Assembly: GCA_017626135.1 (NCBI GenBank)
Contig: JAGAJI010000048.1
Span: forward strand, 1 to 45,970
Direction: 5' to 3'
From: Clostridia bacterium
Lineage (GTDB): Bacteria; Bacillota; Clostridia; Christensenellales; Borkfalkiaceae
Length of the DNA stretch: 45,970 nucleotides
Part shown: positions 24,804 through 31,592 of the stretch, piece by piece
How positions within the stretch are numbered: the stretch's first letter is position 1
Layout: each line of letters begins with the position of its first letter
Position numbers and translations under genes: made by a program
Notes under the pieces: generated by a model
The model's input: only the letters and a program-made list of their open reading frames with translations
Databases searched by the model: none
Told to the model about the DNA's origin: nothing

Positions 24804-26072
24804 TCATTTCTTCTTTTTCTTGTCTTTTTTCGACTGTTCTTCCTGCTCTTTCAAAGCGCGTTCGCGCGCGTCGAATTTCTCGCTGTATTCTACGTAGCGC
24901 GCGTCCTGTTCATGCTCCTTTGCGTACGCTTCCGCATCCGCTTTCAAAGCGTCCTTGCTCTCTTGGAGCTTTCTCAAATCTTCACGCGTGAAGACCGACG
25001 GAAGTTCGTATACTTCCATATCGTCTTGAATGGGCTTGACGGGCGTCGATAAAATTCGGGATTTCCCCTCCGCCACGATCGCGCGCTGATATTCGAGCAC
25101 GGTGGCGCTGTCGTCCCCCGTAAGGCGAAGACTGCCGTCCTTGTCGTAGGCGTCGTTATTCGAATTTGCAGACTGCGTCTTGGGGGCGATGAAACGATCG
25201 AACACCCATTGCGTGAAGCTCAGCCAGACGAGCAGGGAGAAGGAGAAGGAAATCAAAAGCATCAGGGTGAGCGCAATCGTGCTCAGAAATTCGCCGAAGT
25301 TTCCGATGAAGAAAAGCGCGAAGGGCAGGAGCGCGATCACGGCGAAAAAGATCGTCTGGATAATCGTGCCGATCATCAGCAGGAAGGAATTTTTAAGCAT
25401 TCCGAAGAAGGTCGTTTTATACGTGACGCCGAACGAAATCATCCAAAGCGCCATCAGCGCGACGACCGCAAGGAGCACGTAGCAGGTTACCTGCGAAATG
25501 CGCAACCATATGACGTTCCCCGTGCCCATGGCTATATTGAACTCCGCCACGTTGACCTCGGTCACCGTCAAGAGCAGGACAGTGCAAAAGAAAAGCGCCG
25601 TCTGCAACGCGTTTTTGTAATTGAGTTTTACCCCTCGCCAGAAGTCCTTGGCGACGAATCTGCCTTCCGTCCAAATCAGGTTTCTGACCGAGTACATTCC
25701 CCCTGCCAAGCCCACCGAAGCAACGACGGAGGCAAGCAGTATTCCAAAGCAGGTGTAAAGCCCGCTCTGGAAGGAGAGCCACTCGGACGTGCCCTGCAAA
25801 TCGGGCATCGCGGGATAGCCGATCCCAAGGTTCGCCCCAAAGGGATATAAGATGGCGTTCCCCTGCGCATAGATACTGCTGATCACCAGAACGATGATAA
25901 GGGGAATAAAGAAAATCAAAATCAACAGGTTGATGAGCGACACCTCTTTGAGGTGTTCTTTGAATATGTCCTTAAATACCTGATAGCGACTTTTGGAAGG
26001 GGAACGTCTCGTGCCCTCTCCGTTTTGTTCGCACCCTTCAAGCATGCGGGTATACAATCCTTTTTCTGCCAT
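24804..26072 (-). CDS. Multi-pass membrane protein, DUF624/YesL-like
   Basis: 422 residues with about six hydrophobic segments: around 45-70 (LLILIFFIPLIIVLVISSIY), 105-130 (LYTCFGILLASVVASVGLAG), 160-180 (ALFFCTVLLLTV), 195-220 (CYVLLAVVALMALWMISFGV), 230-255 (LLMIGTIIQTIFFAVIALLP) and 262-290. The layout and the loop RNLIWTEGRFVAKDFWRGVK recall DUF624 (YesL) proteins. A 130-residue cytoplasmic tail ends in a charged helix (QEEQSKKDKKKKK). First gene of the operon, with AAGGAG before the ATG. Confidence 0.75.
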   Translation of the reverse strand: MAEKGLYTRMLEGCEQNGEGTRRSPSKSRYQVFKDIFKEHLKEVSLINLLILIFFIPLIIVLVISSIYAQGNAILYPFGANLGIGYPAMPDLQGTSEWLSFQSGLYTCFGILLASVVASVGLAGGMYSVRNLIWTEGRFVAKDFWRGVKLNYKNALQTALFFCTVLLLTVTEVNVAEFNIAMGTGNVIWLRISQVTCYVLLAVVALMALWMISFGVTYKTTFFGMLKNSFLLMIGTIIQTIFFAVIALLPFALFFIGNFGEFLSTIALTLMLLISFSFSLLVWLSFTQWVFDRFIAPKTQSANSNNDAYDKDGSLRLTGDDSATVLEYQRAIVAEGKSRILSTPVKPIQDDMEVYELPSVFTREDLRKLQESKDALKADAEAYAKEHEQDARYVEYSEKFDARERALKEQEEQSKKDKKKKK

Positions 26073-26108
26073 GAGAACTCCTTTTCGTAGCGTAATACTA
26101 CACGATAT

Positions 26109-26137
26109 ATTGTACTACAAAATTCTCTTTTTTTCAA
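26109..26137 (-). promoter_or_regulatory. Sigma-70 promoter of the membrane protein-methyltransferase-hslO-TPR-HEAT operon
   Basis: Minus strand: TTGAAA (26137-26132), 17-base spacer, TACAAT (26114-26109), about 30 bases before the operon start. It is divergent from the lysine-regulated promoter 83 bases away. Confidence 0.8.
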
Positions 26138-26219
26138 GGATTTTACAGGGAAATTTTGAATTATTCGAAAGAAATCTCGTATTTCCTTACGAATCCTTGC
26201 AAAAATATGCGAAAATGCT

Positions 26220-26248
26220 TTGACATTTGCCCCCGTATATGATAAAAT
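26220..26248 (+). promoter_or_regulatory. Sigma-70 promoter of the lysine riboswitch transcript
   Basis: TTGACA, 17-base spacer, TAAAAT. The start point would be near 26255, at the first base of the riboswitch. Confidence 0.85.
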
Positions 26249-26255
26249 AAAGATA

Positions 26256-26428
26256 AGAATAGAGGAGCGGATGAACATGAGTACCCCACCTAAGGCGAGC
26301 AGGACGGCTCGAAGAGAAAGGGTGGAGCTTGGAAAGGGTATCTCCGCCGAAGCGTAAAGTAGTCCGTTTACGCTGGGCATACGGGAGAATACCCGTGTGA
26401 CTGTCACCGTTCGTGATGAGCTATTTCG
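26256..26428 (+). promoter_or_regulatory. Lysine riboswitch (L box)
   Basis: The conserved core elements are in the right order: AGAGGAGCG near the 5' end, GGAAAGGGTATCTCCGCCGA, AGCG... GCTGGGCATACGGG, TGTGACTGTCACC and the closing GATGAGCTATTT. The 5' GAATAG and 3' CTATTTC form P1. The class binds lysine and turns off lysine synthesis or uptake genes, and here it precedes asd-dapA-dapB. Confidence 0.95.
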
Positions 26429-26469
26429 AGTATTTTTCTTTACGGAAATTTTTGATCGATTTTGCTTTC

Positions 26470-26496
26470 AAGACGGACATGGTACCGTCTTTTTTT
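26470..26496 (+). terminator. Expression-platform terminator of the lysine riboswitch
   Basis: AAGACGG/CCGTCTT with an eight-base loop and a run of seven T, ending 21 bases before the asd start. With lysine bound, this hairpin is expected to stop transcription before asd. Confidence 0.85.
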
Positions 26497-26516
26497 AATT
26501 TTCAGGAGGTAAATTT

Positions 26517-27596
26517 ATGAAACAATTCAACGTAGGCGTCATCGGCGCAACGGGTATGGTCGGACAGCGTTTCATGTTGCTCTTGTCTAAGCACCCTTGG
26601 TTCAACGTCACCGTCTTGGCGGCTTCCCCCCGCTCCGCAGGCAAGACCTATCGGGAGGCTGTGGGAAATAAATGGGCGTTCGACACCCCCATTCCCGAAA
26701 AGTTCGCCTCCATGGTCGTGCTGGACGCGGAAAACGACATGGCGAAAATCGCCGAGCAGGTCGACTTCGTGTTCTGCGCCGTCAATATGGAAAAGTCCAA
26801 GATCCGCGCTTTGGAAGAAACGTATGCAAAAATGGAAGTGCCCGTGGTATCCAACAACTCCGCGCACCGTTTCACCCCGGACGTACCCATGATTATTCCC
26901 GAAATCAACGACGAACATTTGGATATCATTCCTTCGCAGAGAAAACGCCTCGGCACCAAGCGCGGCTTTATCGCCGTCAAGTCCAACTGCTCCTTGCAGT
27001 CCTACGTGCCCCTGCTGCATCCCTTGAAGAAGTTCGGCATTCGGGAAGTGGCAGTCTGCACCTATCAGGCAATTTCGGGCGCAGGCAAGACGTTTGCGAC
27101 GATGCCGGAAATCCTCGACAACGTCATTCCCTATATCGGCGGCGAGGAAGAGAAGAGCGAGAGAGAACCCCTCAAAATCTGGGGCAAGATCGAAAACGGA
27201 GAGATCGTCCCCGCAAACGGACCTGCAATCACCGCGCAATGCTTGCGCGTACCCGTTTCGGACGGGCATACGGCGGCGGTGTTCGTGCGGTTTGAAAACA
27301 AGCCAACGCAGGAGGAAATTTTGTCCGCCTGGGCGGAGTTCAAAGGCGCTCCGCAGGAGCTCAAACTCCCCTCTGCACCCGAACAGTTCTTGCAGTATCT
27401 GGAAGAGGACAACCGTCCCCAACCCAAGCTGAACAGAATGGCAGGCAACGGCATGACCGTGACGGCAGGCAGACTTCGTCAGGACAGCGTATACGACTAT
27501 AAGTTCGTCGGGCTCTCCCACAACACCTTACGCGGCGCGGCAGGCGGGGCGGTATTGCTCGCGGAACTGTTGGCGGCGAAAGGATATTTTGATTAA
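26517..27596 (+). CDS. asd: Aspartate-semialdehyde dehydrogenase
   Basis: Reduces aspartyl phosphate to aspartate semialdehyde with NADPH, the branch point to lysine, threonine and methionine. The nucleotide site GVIGATGMVGQR is at residues 7-18, the active-site cysteine Cys158 in KSNCSLQ, and the substrate-binding RVPVSDGHTAAV at 244-255 carries the general base His251. At 359 residues and with NNSAHRFTPDVPMIIPEIN, it resembles the archaeal/fungal-type subfamily rather than the E. coli one. AGGAGG precedes the ATG. Confidence 0.96.
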   Translation: MKQFNVGVIGATGMVGQRFMLLLSKHPWFNVTVLAASPRSAGKTYREAVGNKWAFDTPIPEKFASMVVLDAENDMAKIAEQVDFVFCAVNMEKSKIRALEETYAKMEVPVVSNNSAHRFTPDVPMIIPEINDEHLDIIPSQRKRLGTKRGFIAVKSNCSLQSYVPLLHPLKKFGIREVAVCTYQAISGAGKTFATMPEILDNVIPYIGGEEEKSEREPLKIWGKIENGEIVPANGPAITAQCLRVPVSDGHTAAVFVRFENKPTQEEILSAWAEFKGAPQELKLPSAPEQFLQYLEEDNRPQPKLNRMAGNGMTVTAGRLRQDSVYDYKFVGLSHNTLRGAAGGAVLLAELLAAKGYFD

Positions 27597-27628
27597 CAAC
27601 GCACAAAATAAGAGGCATAGAATATATT

Positions 27629-28519
27629 ATGAAAGGATTTTTTGAAGGCAGCGCCACCGCGCTGATCACGCCGTTCGATGAATCGGGCGTAAATTACGAC
27701 GTACTCGGACAACTCATCGAGTTCCAGATTGCAAACGGGACGGACGCCATCGTGTTTTTGGGCACGACGGGCGAGCCCTCCACCATGTCCTTCGAGGAAG
27801 AACATATCCTCATGGACTACGCGGTGAAGAAGGTCAACAAACGCACGAAAGTCATTTTTGGTTGCGGTAGCAACAACACCGCCGACGCGGTCATGACGGC
27901 GAAAGCGGCGGAAAAATTCGGCGGCGACGGCTTGCTTGCCGTGACCCCCTACTACAACAAATGCACGCAAAACGGTTTGGTCGCGTACTACAAGGCGATT
28001 TGCGAGGCGGTCTCCCTGCCCGTCATCGCCTACAACGTACCCGGGCGTACGGGGGTGGAAATTCAGCCTGCCACCATGGCGAAGATTGCGGAGATCCCGA
28101 ATATCGCCGGCATGAAGGACGCAGGCGGCAACATGAGCAAGACCATGGAGACCTTGCGCTTGACCCGCGATAAGTGCGATTTGTACTCGGGCGAAGACGC
28201 ACTCAACTTCCCCATTCTCGCCGTCGGCGGCGCGGGAGTCATCTCCGTCGTGTCGAATATCGCGCCTAGGCAAGTGAAGGCGCTTTGCTCCCTCGTCAAG
28301 GCAGGCAAAACAGCGGAGGCGATCGCGCTCAACGACAGATTGCTCCCCCTTGCCAACGCTTGCTTTGTGGAAGTCAACCCCATTCCCGTCAAGGAAGCGG
28401 TCAACCTGCTCGGATTTCACGCAGGCGTGCCCCGCGCGCCTTTGACGCAGATGGAAAGCGCGAACCGCGAAAAGCTGATCGCCGCTATGAAAACCTTCGG
28501 GTTGGAGTGTCACGCATGA
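27629..28519 (+). CDS. dapA: 4-hydroxy-tetrahydrodipicolinate synthase
   Basis: Condenses pyruvate with aspartate semialdehyde, the first committed step to lysine and diaminopimelate. It is a TIM barrel with the Schiff-base lysine at Lys163 (GMKDAGG), Tyr135 in AYNVPGRTG and Thr46/Thr47 in FLGTTGEPSTM. 296 residues is standard. It begins 32 bases after asd. The binding site is weak, a purine-rich stretch (ATAAGAGGC) upstream of the ATG. The last codon overlaps the dapB start. Confidence 0.97.
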   Translation: MKGFFEGSATALITPFDESGVNYDVLGQLIEFQIANGTDAIVFLGTTGEPSTMSFEEEHILMDYAVKKVNKRTKVIFGCGSNNTADAVMTAKAAEKFGGDGLLAVTPYYNKCTQNGLVAYYKAICEAVSLPVIAYNVPGRTGVEIQPATMAKIAEIPNIAGMKDAGGNMSKTMETLRLTRDKCDLYSGEDALNFPILAVGGAGVISVVSNIAPRQVKALCSLVKAGKTAEAIALNDRLLPLANACFVEVNPIPVKEAVNLLGFHAGVPRAPLTQMESANREKLIAAMKTFGLECHA

Positions 28520-29295
28520 GAAAAACGAGAATTATCCTTTGCGGCGCGTGCGGAAAGATGGGCGGCAACGTCCTCTCCCTGCTGCAAGACGATGCGGAAG
28601 CGGTCGCCGTCTGCGGCGTGGACCTCTATCCGAGAGAAATCGGAATCCCCGTATATACGAGTTTTGCCGATATCCGAGAAGAAGGCGACGTCATCGTGGA
28701 CTTCTCCTCCCCAGTCGGACTTTCCGAGCGTCTGGAATACGCCAAGGCGCATAAGCTCGGCATCGTGTTGGCGTCGACGGGCTTTTCGGCGGACGATCTG
28801 AACCTCATCGACGAGTACGCGAGCTCCGTTGCTATTTTCAAGACGGCGAATTTATCCTTGGGGGTCAACCTCATGCAGGCGCTCTGCAAAGCGGCGGCGC
28901 AGGTACTCGGCGACAACTTTGACGTGGAGATCATCGAAAGGCATCACAATTTGAAAAAGGACGCGCCGAGCGGCACGGCGCTGATGCTGGCGAACTCCAT
29001 CAACGAAGTGTTTGAAGGGCAAAAGAAATTCGTCAACGGCAGAGAAGGGATCGTGGGTGCGAGAACGAAAAATGAAATCGGGATCCACGCCGTCCGCGGC
29101 GGCACGATCGTGGGCGAACACGAAGTGATGTTTGCAGGCGAGGACGAGATCATTACCATTTCGCACAGCGCGAGATCCAAGCGGGTCTTTGCGGCGGGCG
29201 CGATTCGCGCGGCGAAGTTCTTGAAGGCAAAAGAGGCAGGCATGTACGAGATGAAGCACCTTTTAGCCGAAGAAAATACGCAAGAGAATATGTAA
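28516..29295 (+). CDS. dapB: 4-hydroxy-tetrahydrodipicolinate reductase
   Basis: Reduces the DapA product with NAD(P)H. The N-terminal nucleotide fold begins CGACGKMGGNV (9-19), and the catalytic ERHHNLKKDAPSGTA at 141-155 contains His143 and Lys147. The start is fixed by the ATGA overlap with the dapA stop, giving 259 residues. A longer open frame upstream runs within dapA and is not used. It is the last gene of the operon; dapD/dapL, dapF and lysA are not in the window. Confidence 0.97.
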   Translation: MRKTRIILCGACGKMGGNVLSLLQDDAEAVAVCGVDLYPREIGIPVYTSFADIREEGDVIVDFSSPVGLSERLEYAKAHKLGIVLASTGFSADDLNLIDEYASSVAIFKTANLSLGVNLMQALCKAAAQVLGDNFDVEIIERHHNLKKDAPSGTALMLANSINEVFEGQKKFVNGREGIVGARTKNEIGIHAVRGGTIVGEHEVMFAGEDEIITISHSARSKRVFAAGAIRAAKFLKAKEAGMYEMKHLLAEENTQENM

Positions 29296-29306
29296 TTTTA
29301 TATCGT

Positions 29307-29346
29307 AAGAGCCGCTGCGGAAGGATTTCCGCGGCGGCTCTTATTT
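29307..29346 (+). terminator. Terminator of the asd-dapA-dapB operon
   Basis: AAGAGCCGC pairs with GCGGCTCTT with an inner GCGGAA/TTTCCGC extension, then TTATTTT. It lies 12 bases after dapB. Confidence 0.88.
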
Positions 29347-29405
29347 TACGCTCTCCCCCTTTTGAAATAATTTTCCAAATACTTTCCCGAAGGGAGTAAA
29401 AAGAT

Positions 29406-29434
29406 TTGACAATCGGCGCCGTATTTGCTATAAT
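29406..29434 (+). promoter_or_regulatory. Sigma-70 promoter of the tRNA-Pro locus
   Basis: Consensus TTGACA, 17-base spacer, TATAAT. The transcript would start near 29441 and run through two broken tRNA copies before the intact tRNA-Pro. Confidence 0.85.
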
Positions 29435-29487
29435 AAATACGTTTCCTATCTAAAACGTTTTGCAACGCATAACGGAACGGGGAATAT

Positions 29488-29575
29488 CGAGGCGTAGCGC
29501 AGTTGGTAGCGACTTGTCGTGGGGGCGCGCGAGCGTAGCAACGCTTTGGCACAGCCAACCTTCCCGTCACCTCGA
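29488..29575 (+). pseudogene. Degenerate tRNA-Pro copy 1
   Basis: Starts CGAGGCGTAGCGCAGTTGG, identical but for one base to the first 19 bases of the intact tRNA-Pro, and ends CCCGTCACCTCGA, which still pairs with the 5' end except at one position. The middle 50 bases are unrelated and no anticodon arm can be formed. No CCA follows. Confidence 0.65.
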
Positions 29576-29599
29576 ACAAAAAAATTAAACAAAAAAATT

Positions 29600-29638
29600 C
29601 GAGGCGTAGCGCAGCTGGTAGCGCGCAGCGTTCGGGAC
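29600..29638 (+). pseudogene. 5' half of tRNA-Pro, copy 2
   Basis: Matches the intact tRNA from the first base through the anticodon loop (TTCGGGA), with two substitutions in the anticodon stem. The sequence then diverges completely (ACCGCCACCGG...), so the T arm and acceptor 3' strand are missing. The break just after the anticodon loop suggests a recombination point. Confidence 0.7.
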
Positions 29639-29793
29639 ACCGCCACCGGTCTTGAAGCAGGGATTTTTGAAAATCGCTGAACCCCTTGAAAAACCTGACA
29701 ATTCGGGCGGTATACTTTTCCACAAAACGTTCGAAATAAGTGGCTTGACCACATGTTTGACCACTTACGAAAATAGATAAAAAATTGAAAAAT

Positions 29794-29869
29794 CGAGGCG
29801 TAGCGCAGCTGGTAGCGCGTCGCGTTCGGGACGCGAAGGTCGTGGGTTCAAATCCCGTCGCCTCGACCA
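29794..29869 (+). tRNA. tRNA-Pro (anticodon CGG)
   Basis: 76 bases including an encoded CCA. The acceptor strands CGAGGCG/CGCCTCG pair fully, the D arm is GCGC..GCGC, the anticodon stem TCGCG/CGCGA encloses TTCGGGA (anticodon CGG, codon CCG), and the T arm is CGTGGGTTCAAATCCCG. Discriminator A. Confidence 0.95.
29854..29869 (+). repeat. Upstream copy of a 16-bp direct repeat (tRNA 3' end)
   Basis: CCCGTCGCCTCGACCA, the last 16 bases of tRNA-Pro, recurs exactly at 30747-30762 in the same orientation. This is the arrangement left by integrative elements that use a tRNA 3' end as attachment site. Confidence 0.7.
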
Positions 29870-29880
29870 TAAGAAAAATA

Positions 29881-29913
29881 AAGGTTTGATACAATCGTAT
29901 TAGACCTTTTTTT
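29881..29913 (+). terminator. Terminator after tRNA-Pro
   Basis: AAGGT and GATAC pair with GTAT and ACCTT, followed by seven T. It lies 12 bases after the CCA. Confidence 0.8.
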
Positions 29914-30096
29914 CTTTGCATAAAGGGAGTTCTTTCCTTTCTGTAAGCAAACAATAGAGCCTTGTGGAGTGTCAAACGGCACTTTTGCAGGGTTTTTTTT
30001 CTTTATATATAACAACTACAGAACGAAAGCCTTATCAACGGAACGATAGATAAGTGCTACGGGACGATATTTTTTGTTATACGGTAGGCGAATGTA

Positions 30097-30125
30097 TTGA
30101 AAAAATGCGATTGTTGTGCTATAAT
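30097..30125 (+). promoter_or_regulatory. Sigma-70 promoter of the 97-residue protein gene
   Basis: TTGAAA, 17-base spacer, TATAAT, about 38 bases before the ATG. Confidence 0.8.
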
Positions 30126-30163
30126 AAACTTAACGATAAATAAGAATTTGACGGAGACATATT

Positions 30164-30457
30164 ATGAAGACATATACATTATGCGGCAGTATTCGATTTG
30201 AAAAAGAAATGCGGGAAGTCGCCTATTATCTCGAAACAAAAAAAGGATATAATATTCTGCAATGCATTTATACTGTAATTGGCACCACGCCAACGGCGGA
30301 GGATTTGCTGGCACTTGAACTTGCACATTATCAAAAAATTGATATCAGTGATGGCATTTATGTTCTAAACATCGGTGGGTATATTGGCGAATCCGTTCGT
30401 AAGGAAATTGCATATGCCCAGCAACATGGTAAGGAAGTCATCTACCACTGCAACTGA
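30164..30457 (+). CDS. Small nucleoside 2-deoxyribosyltransferase-like protein
   Basis: 97 residues: MKTYTLCGSIRFEKEMREVA at the start, then ALELAHYQKIDISDGIYVLN and GYIGESVRKEIAYAQQHGKE. The order (T-x-CGS-x-RF; H...KI..SD..YVLN; GYIGESVRKEI.YA...GK.V) fits the nucleoside 2-deoxyribosyltransferase superfamily, where the Glu of 'GES' lies in the active site. It is shorter than the 150-residue enzymes. GACGGAGA precedes the ATG. It is AT-rich compared with its neighbours and is the only gene inside the tRNA-Pro repeat interval, so probably acquired. Confidence 0.7.
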   Translation: MKTYTLCGSIRFEKEMREVAYYLETKKGYNILQCIYTVIGTTPTAEDLLALELAHYQKIDISDGIYVLNIGGYIGESVRKEIAYAQQHGKEVIYHCN

Positions 30458-30504
30458 CCAATTCCAACTTATCATGAGTTTAACTATACGCATTTTCAGA
30501 GAAC

Positions 30505-30557
30505 TGTACGCAAATTTTGACAAGGTGTACACACTTTTTTAGGGGTGTACGCAAATT
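30505..30557 (+). repeat. Two direct copies of TGTACGCAAATT
   Basis: The 12-mer occurs at 30505-30516 and 30546-30557 (41 bases apart), with a related GTGTACAC between them. They lie in the gene-free end of the tRNA-Pro islet. They could be binding sites for a recombinase or regulator of a lost element. Confidence 0.5.
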
Positions 30558-30588
30558 GTATCAAAATAGGTATTTACACACAAAAATC

Positions 30589-30620
30589 CGTGAAAATCGT
30601 TTGATTTTCACGTTTTTTTT
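30589..30620 (+). terminator. Terminator after the 97-residue protein gene
   Basis: Perfect stem CGTGAAAATC/GATTTTCACG with a four-base loop and eight T. It lies 130 bases after the stop. Confidence 0.85.
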
Positions 30621-30746
30621 GCTTGTTGATGACGATTGCGAAAAGCCACGCATTACCGTGGGATCGCGTGACGAGCGTCCGCAAACGGCGATTTTTATAT
30701 TTCCGTTTATTTGTCGGCGCGAGGAAACTCTGCCCTATGGCAGATG

Positions 30747-30762
30747 CCCGTCGCCTCGACCA
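30747..30762 (+). repeat. Downstream copy of the tRNA-Pro 3' end (attachment-site scar)
   Basis: Exact 16-base copy of the tRNA-Pro terminus including CCA. Nothing upstream of it resembles the rest of a tRNA, so this is a fragment, not a gene. It marks the distal end of an 893-bp interval. Confidence 0.7.
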
Positions 30763-30831
30763 AAAGCTGTGATGCATGTTTAAAAAAAAACCGATCTTAC
30801 TGCTATTGCAAAGGAATTATCCTTACAAATC

Positions 30832-30866
30832 AGGCGTTCCCAATATACGGGAACGCCTTATTTGTT
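30832..30866 (-). terminator. Terminator of the GH3/lipoprotein operon
   Basis: Strong 10-bp stem AGGCGTTCCC/GGGAACGCCT, 43 bases past the stop of the CBM-like gene at 30901. The U run is imperfect on both strands (GATTTGT on the minus strand, TATTTGTT on the plus strand), so it may serve both directions. Confidence 0.65.
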
Positions 30867-30900
30867 ACTTATCCTCTATTCGAAATAATTCAAATACAGA

Positions 30901-31590
30901 TTAAATCTCACCGCGACGGTCAGGGTTATCCGTCTTGGGGCTCCACGTAAGACCAGCGTCGGATGTAATCTTCAAACAGTCAATCATAGGACCACCCGTT
31001 GCGGAGCCACCCTTGAAATTATTTTCAAGGATAACGAGAGAAATTGTATTTTCACCCGCTTTGATATTGATAGCGCCAGGAAGCGTGCACTTCGAGAATT
31101 TCGCCTGAGACATATCGGCGGAGTTTTCAACAAACCAACCGGAGAAATTCTGTTTCTCGCCGTTTACCAAAACCGCAAAATCGCTATCCGAAATCGAAAG
31201 ATCGCCAAGCTCAGAGCCGAGCATCAATACGAGCGTACCCGTCGTAACCTTATCGGAAGTAAACACGAAATCAAGCTGAAGGTTAGTCGTATAGGTGTAG
31301 CCTACATAGTAACCGTTGCTCCACATCTGTTTTTGCGCGTCGGTACCGTCGCCGTAGATCATAGAAACGCCTTCCTGGTTACTGGAAAGACCTGCACCCG
31401 TTACACCGTCAAGGTTGATATATTCTGCTTCCATGACAAACTCGCTGGTCATACCGGGGTTATTCGTCGTACCGCTGTTGTCGCCGTTGCCGGAAAGCAA
31501 GGAATTGATCACGTCGCAACCGGCGAAAGAGAACATAGATGCTGCCGTAACGCCTGCAAGCGCAAGCCCAAAAATCTTTTTAAGTTTCAT
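30901..31590 (-). CDS. Lipoprotein with a carbohydrate-binding-module-like domain
   Basis: 229 residues. Signal peptide with lipobox FAGC (Cys25), a Gly/Asn/Ser-rich linker to about residue 48, then one beta-sandwich domain: FVMEAEYINLDGVTG at its start, GYYVGYTYTTNLQLDFVFTS, LVNGEKQNFSGWF and GAINIKAGENTISLVILENN, ending GPMIDCLKI. This 'EAE...' opening and 'G.N.I.L......G..iD.l.i' closing are the plan of CBM6/CBM35-type modules. Last gene of the operon, two bases after the GH3 gene upstream, so it probably delivers or anchors that enzyme at the glycan. Confidence 0.75.
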   Translation of the reverse strand: MKLKKIFGLALAGVTAASMFSFAGCDVINSLLSGNGDNSGTTNNPGMTSEFVMEAEYINLDGVTGAGLSSNQEGVSMIYGDGTDAQKQMWSNGYYVGYTYTTNLQLDFVFTSDKVTTGTLVLMLGSELGDLSISDSDFAVLVNGEKQNFSGWFVENSADMSQAKFSKCTLPGAINIKAGENTISLVILENNFKGGSATGGPMIDCLKITSDAGLTWSPKTDNPDRRGEI

Positions 31591-31592
31591 AG

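Noticed and set aside
29346..29975. Minus-strand open frame of 209 codons with the text VEATGFEPTTFASRTRRATS
   Set aside because: It is the reverse reading of the tRNA-Pro gene and its broken copies, a well-known annotation artefact, with no ribosome binding site.
30574..30950. Short frames on both strands between the terminator and the GH3 operon
   Set aside because: They overlap terminators and the tRNA fragment, lack binding sites and show no recognisable sequence.
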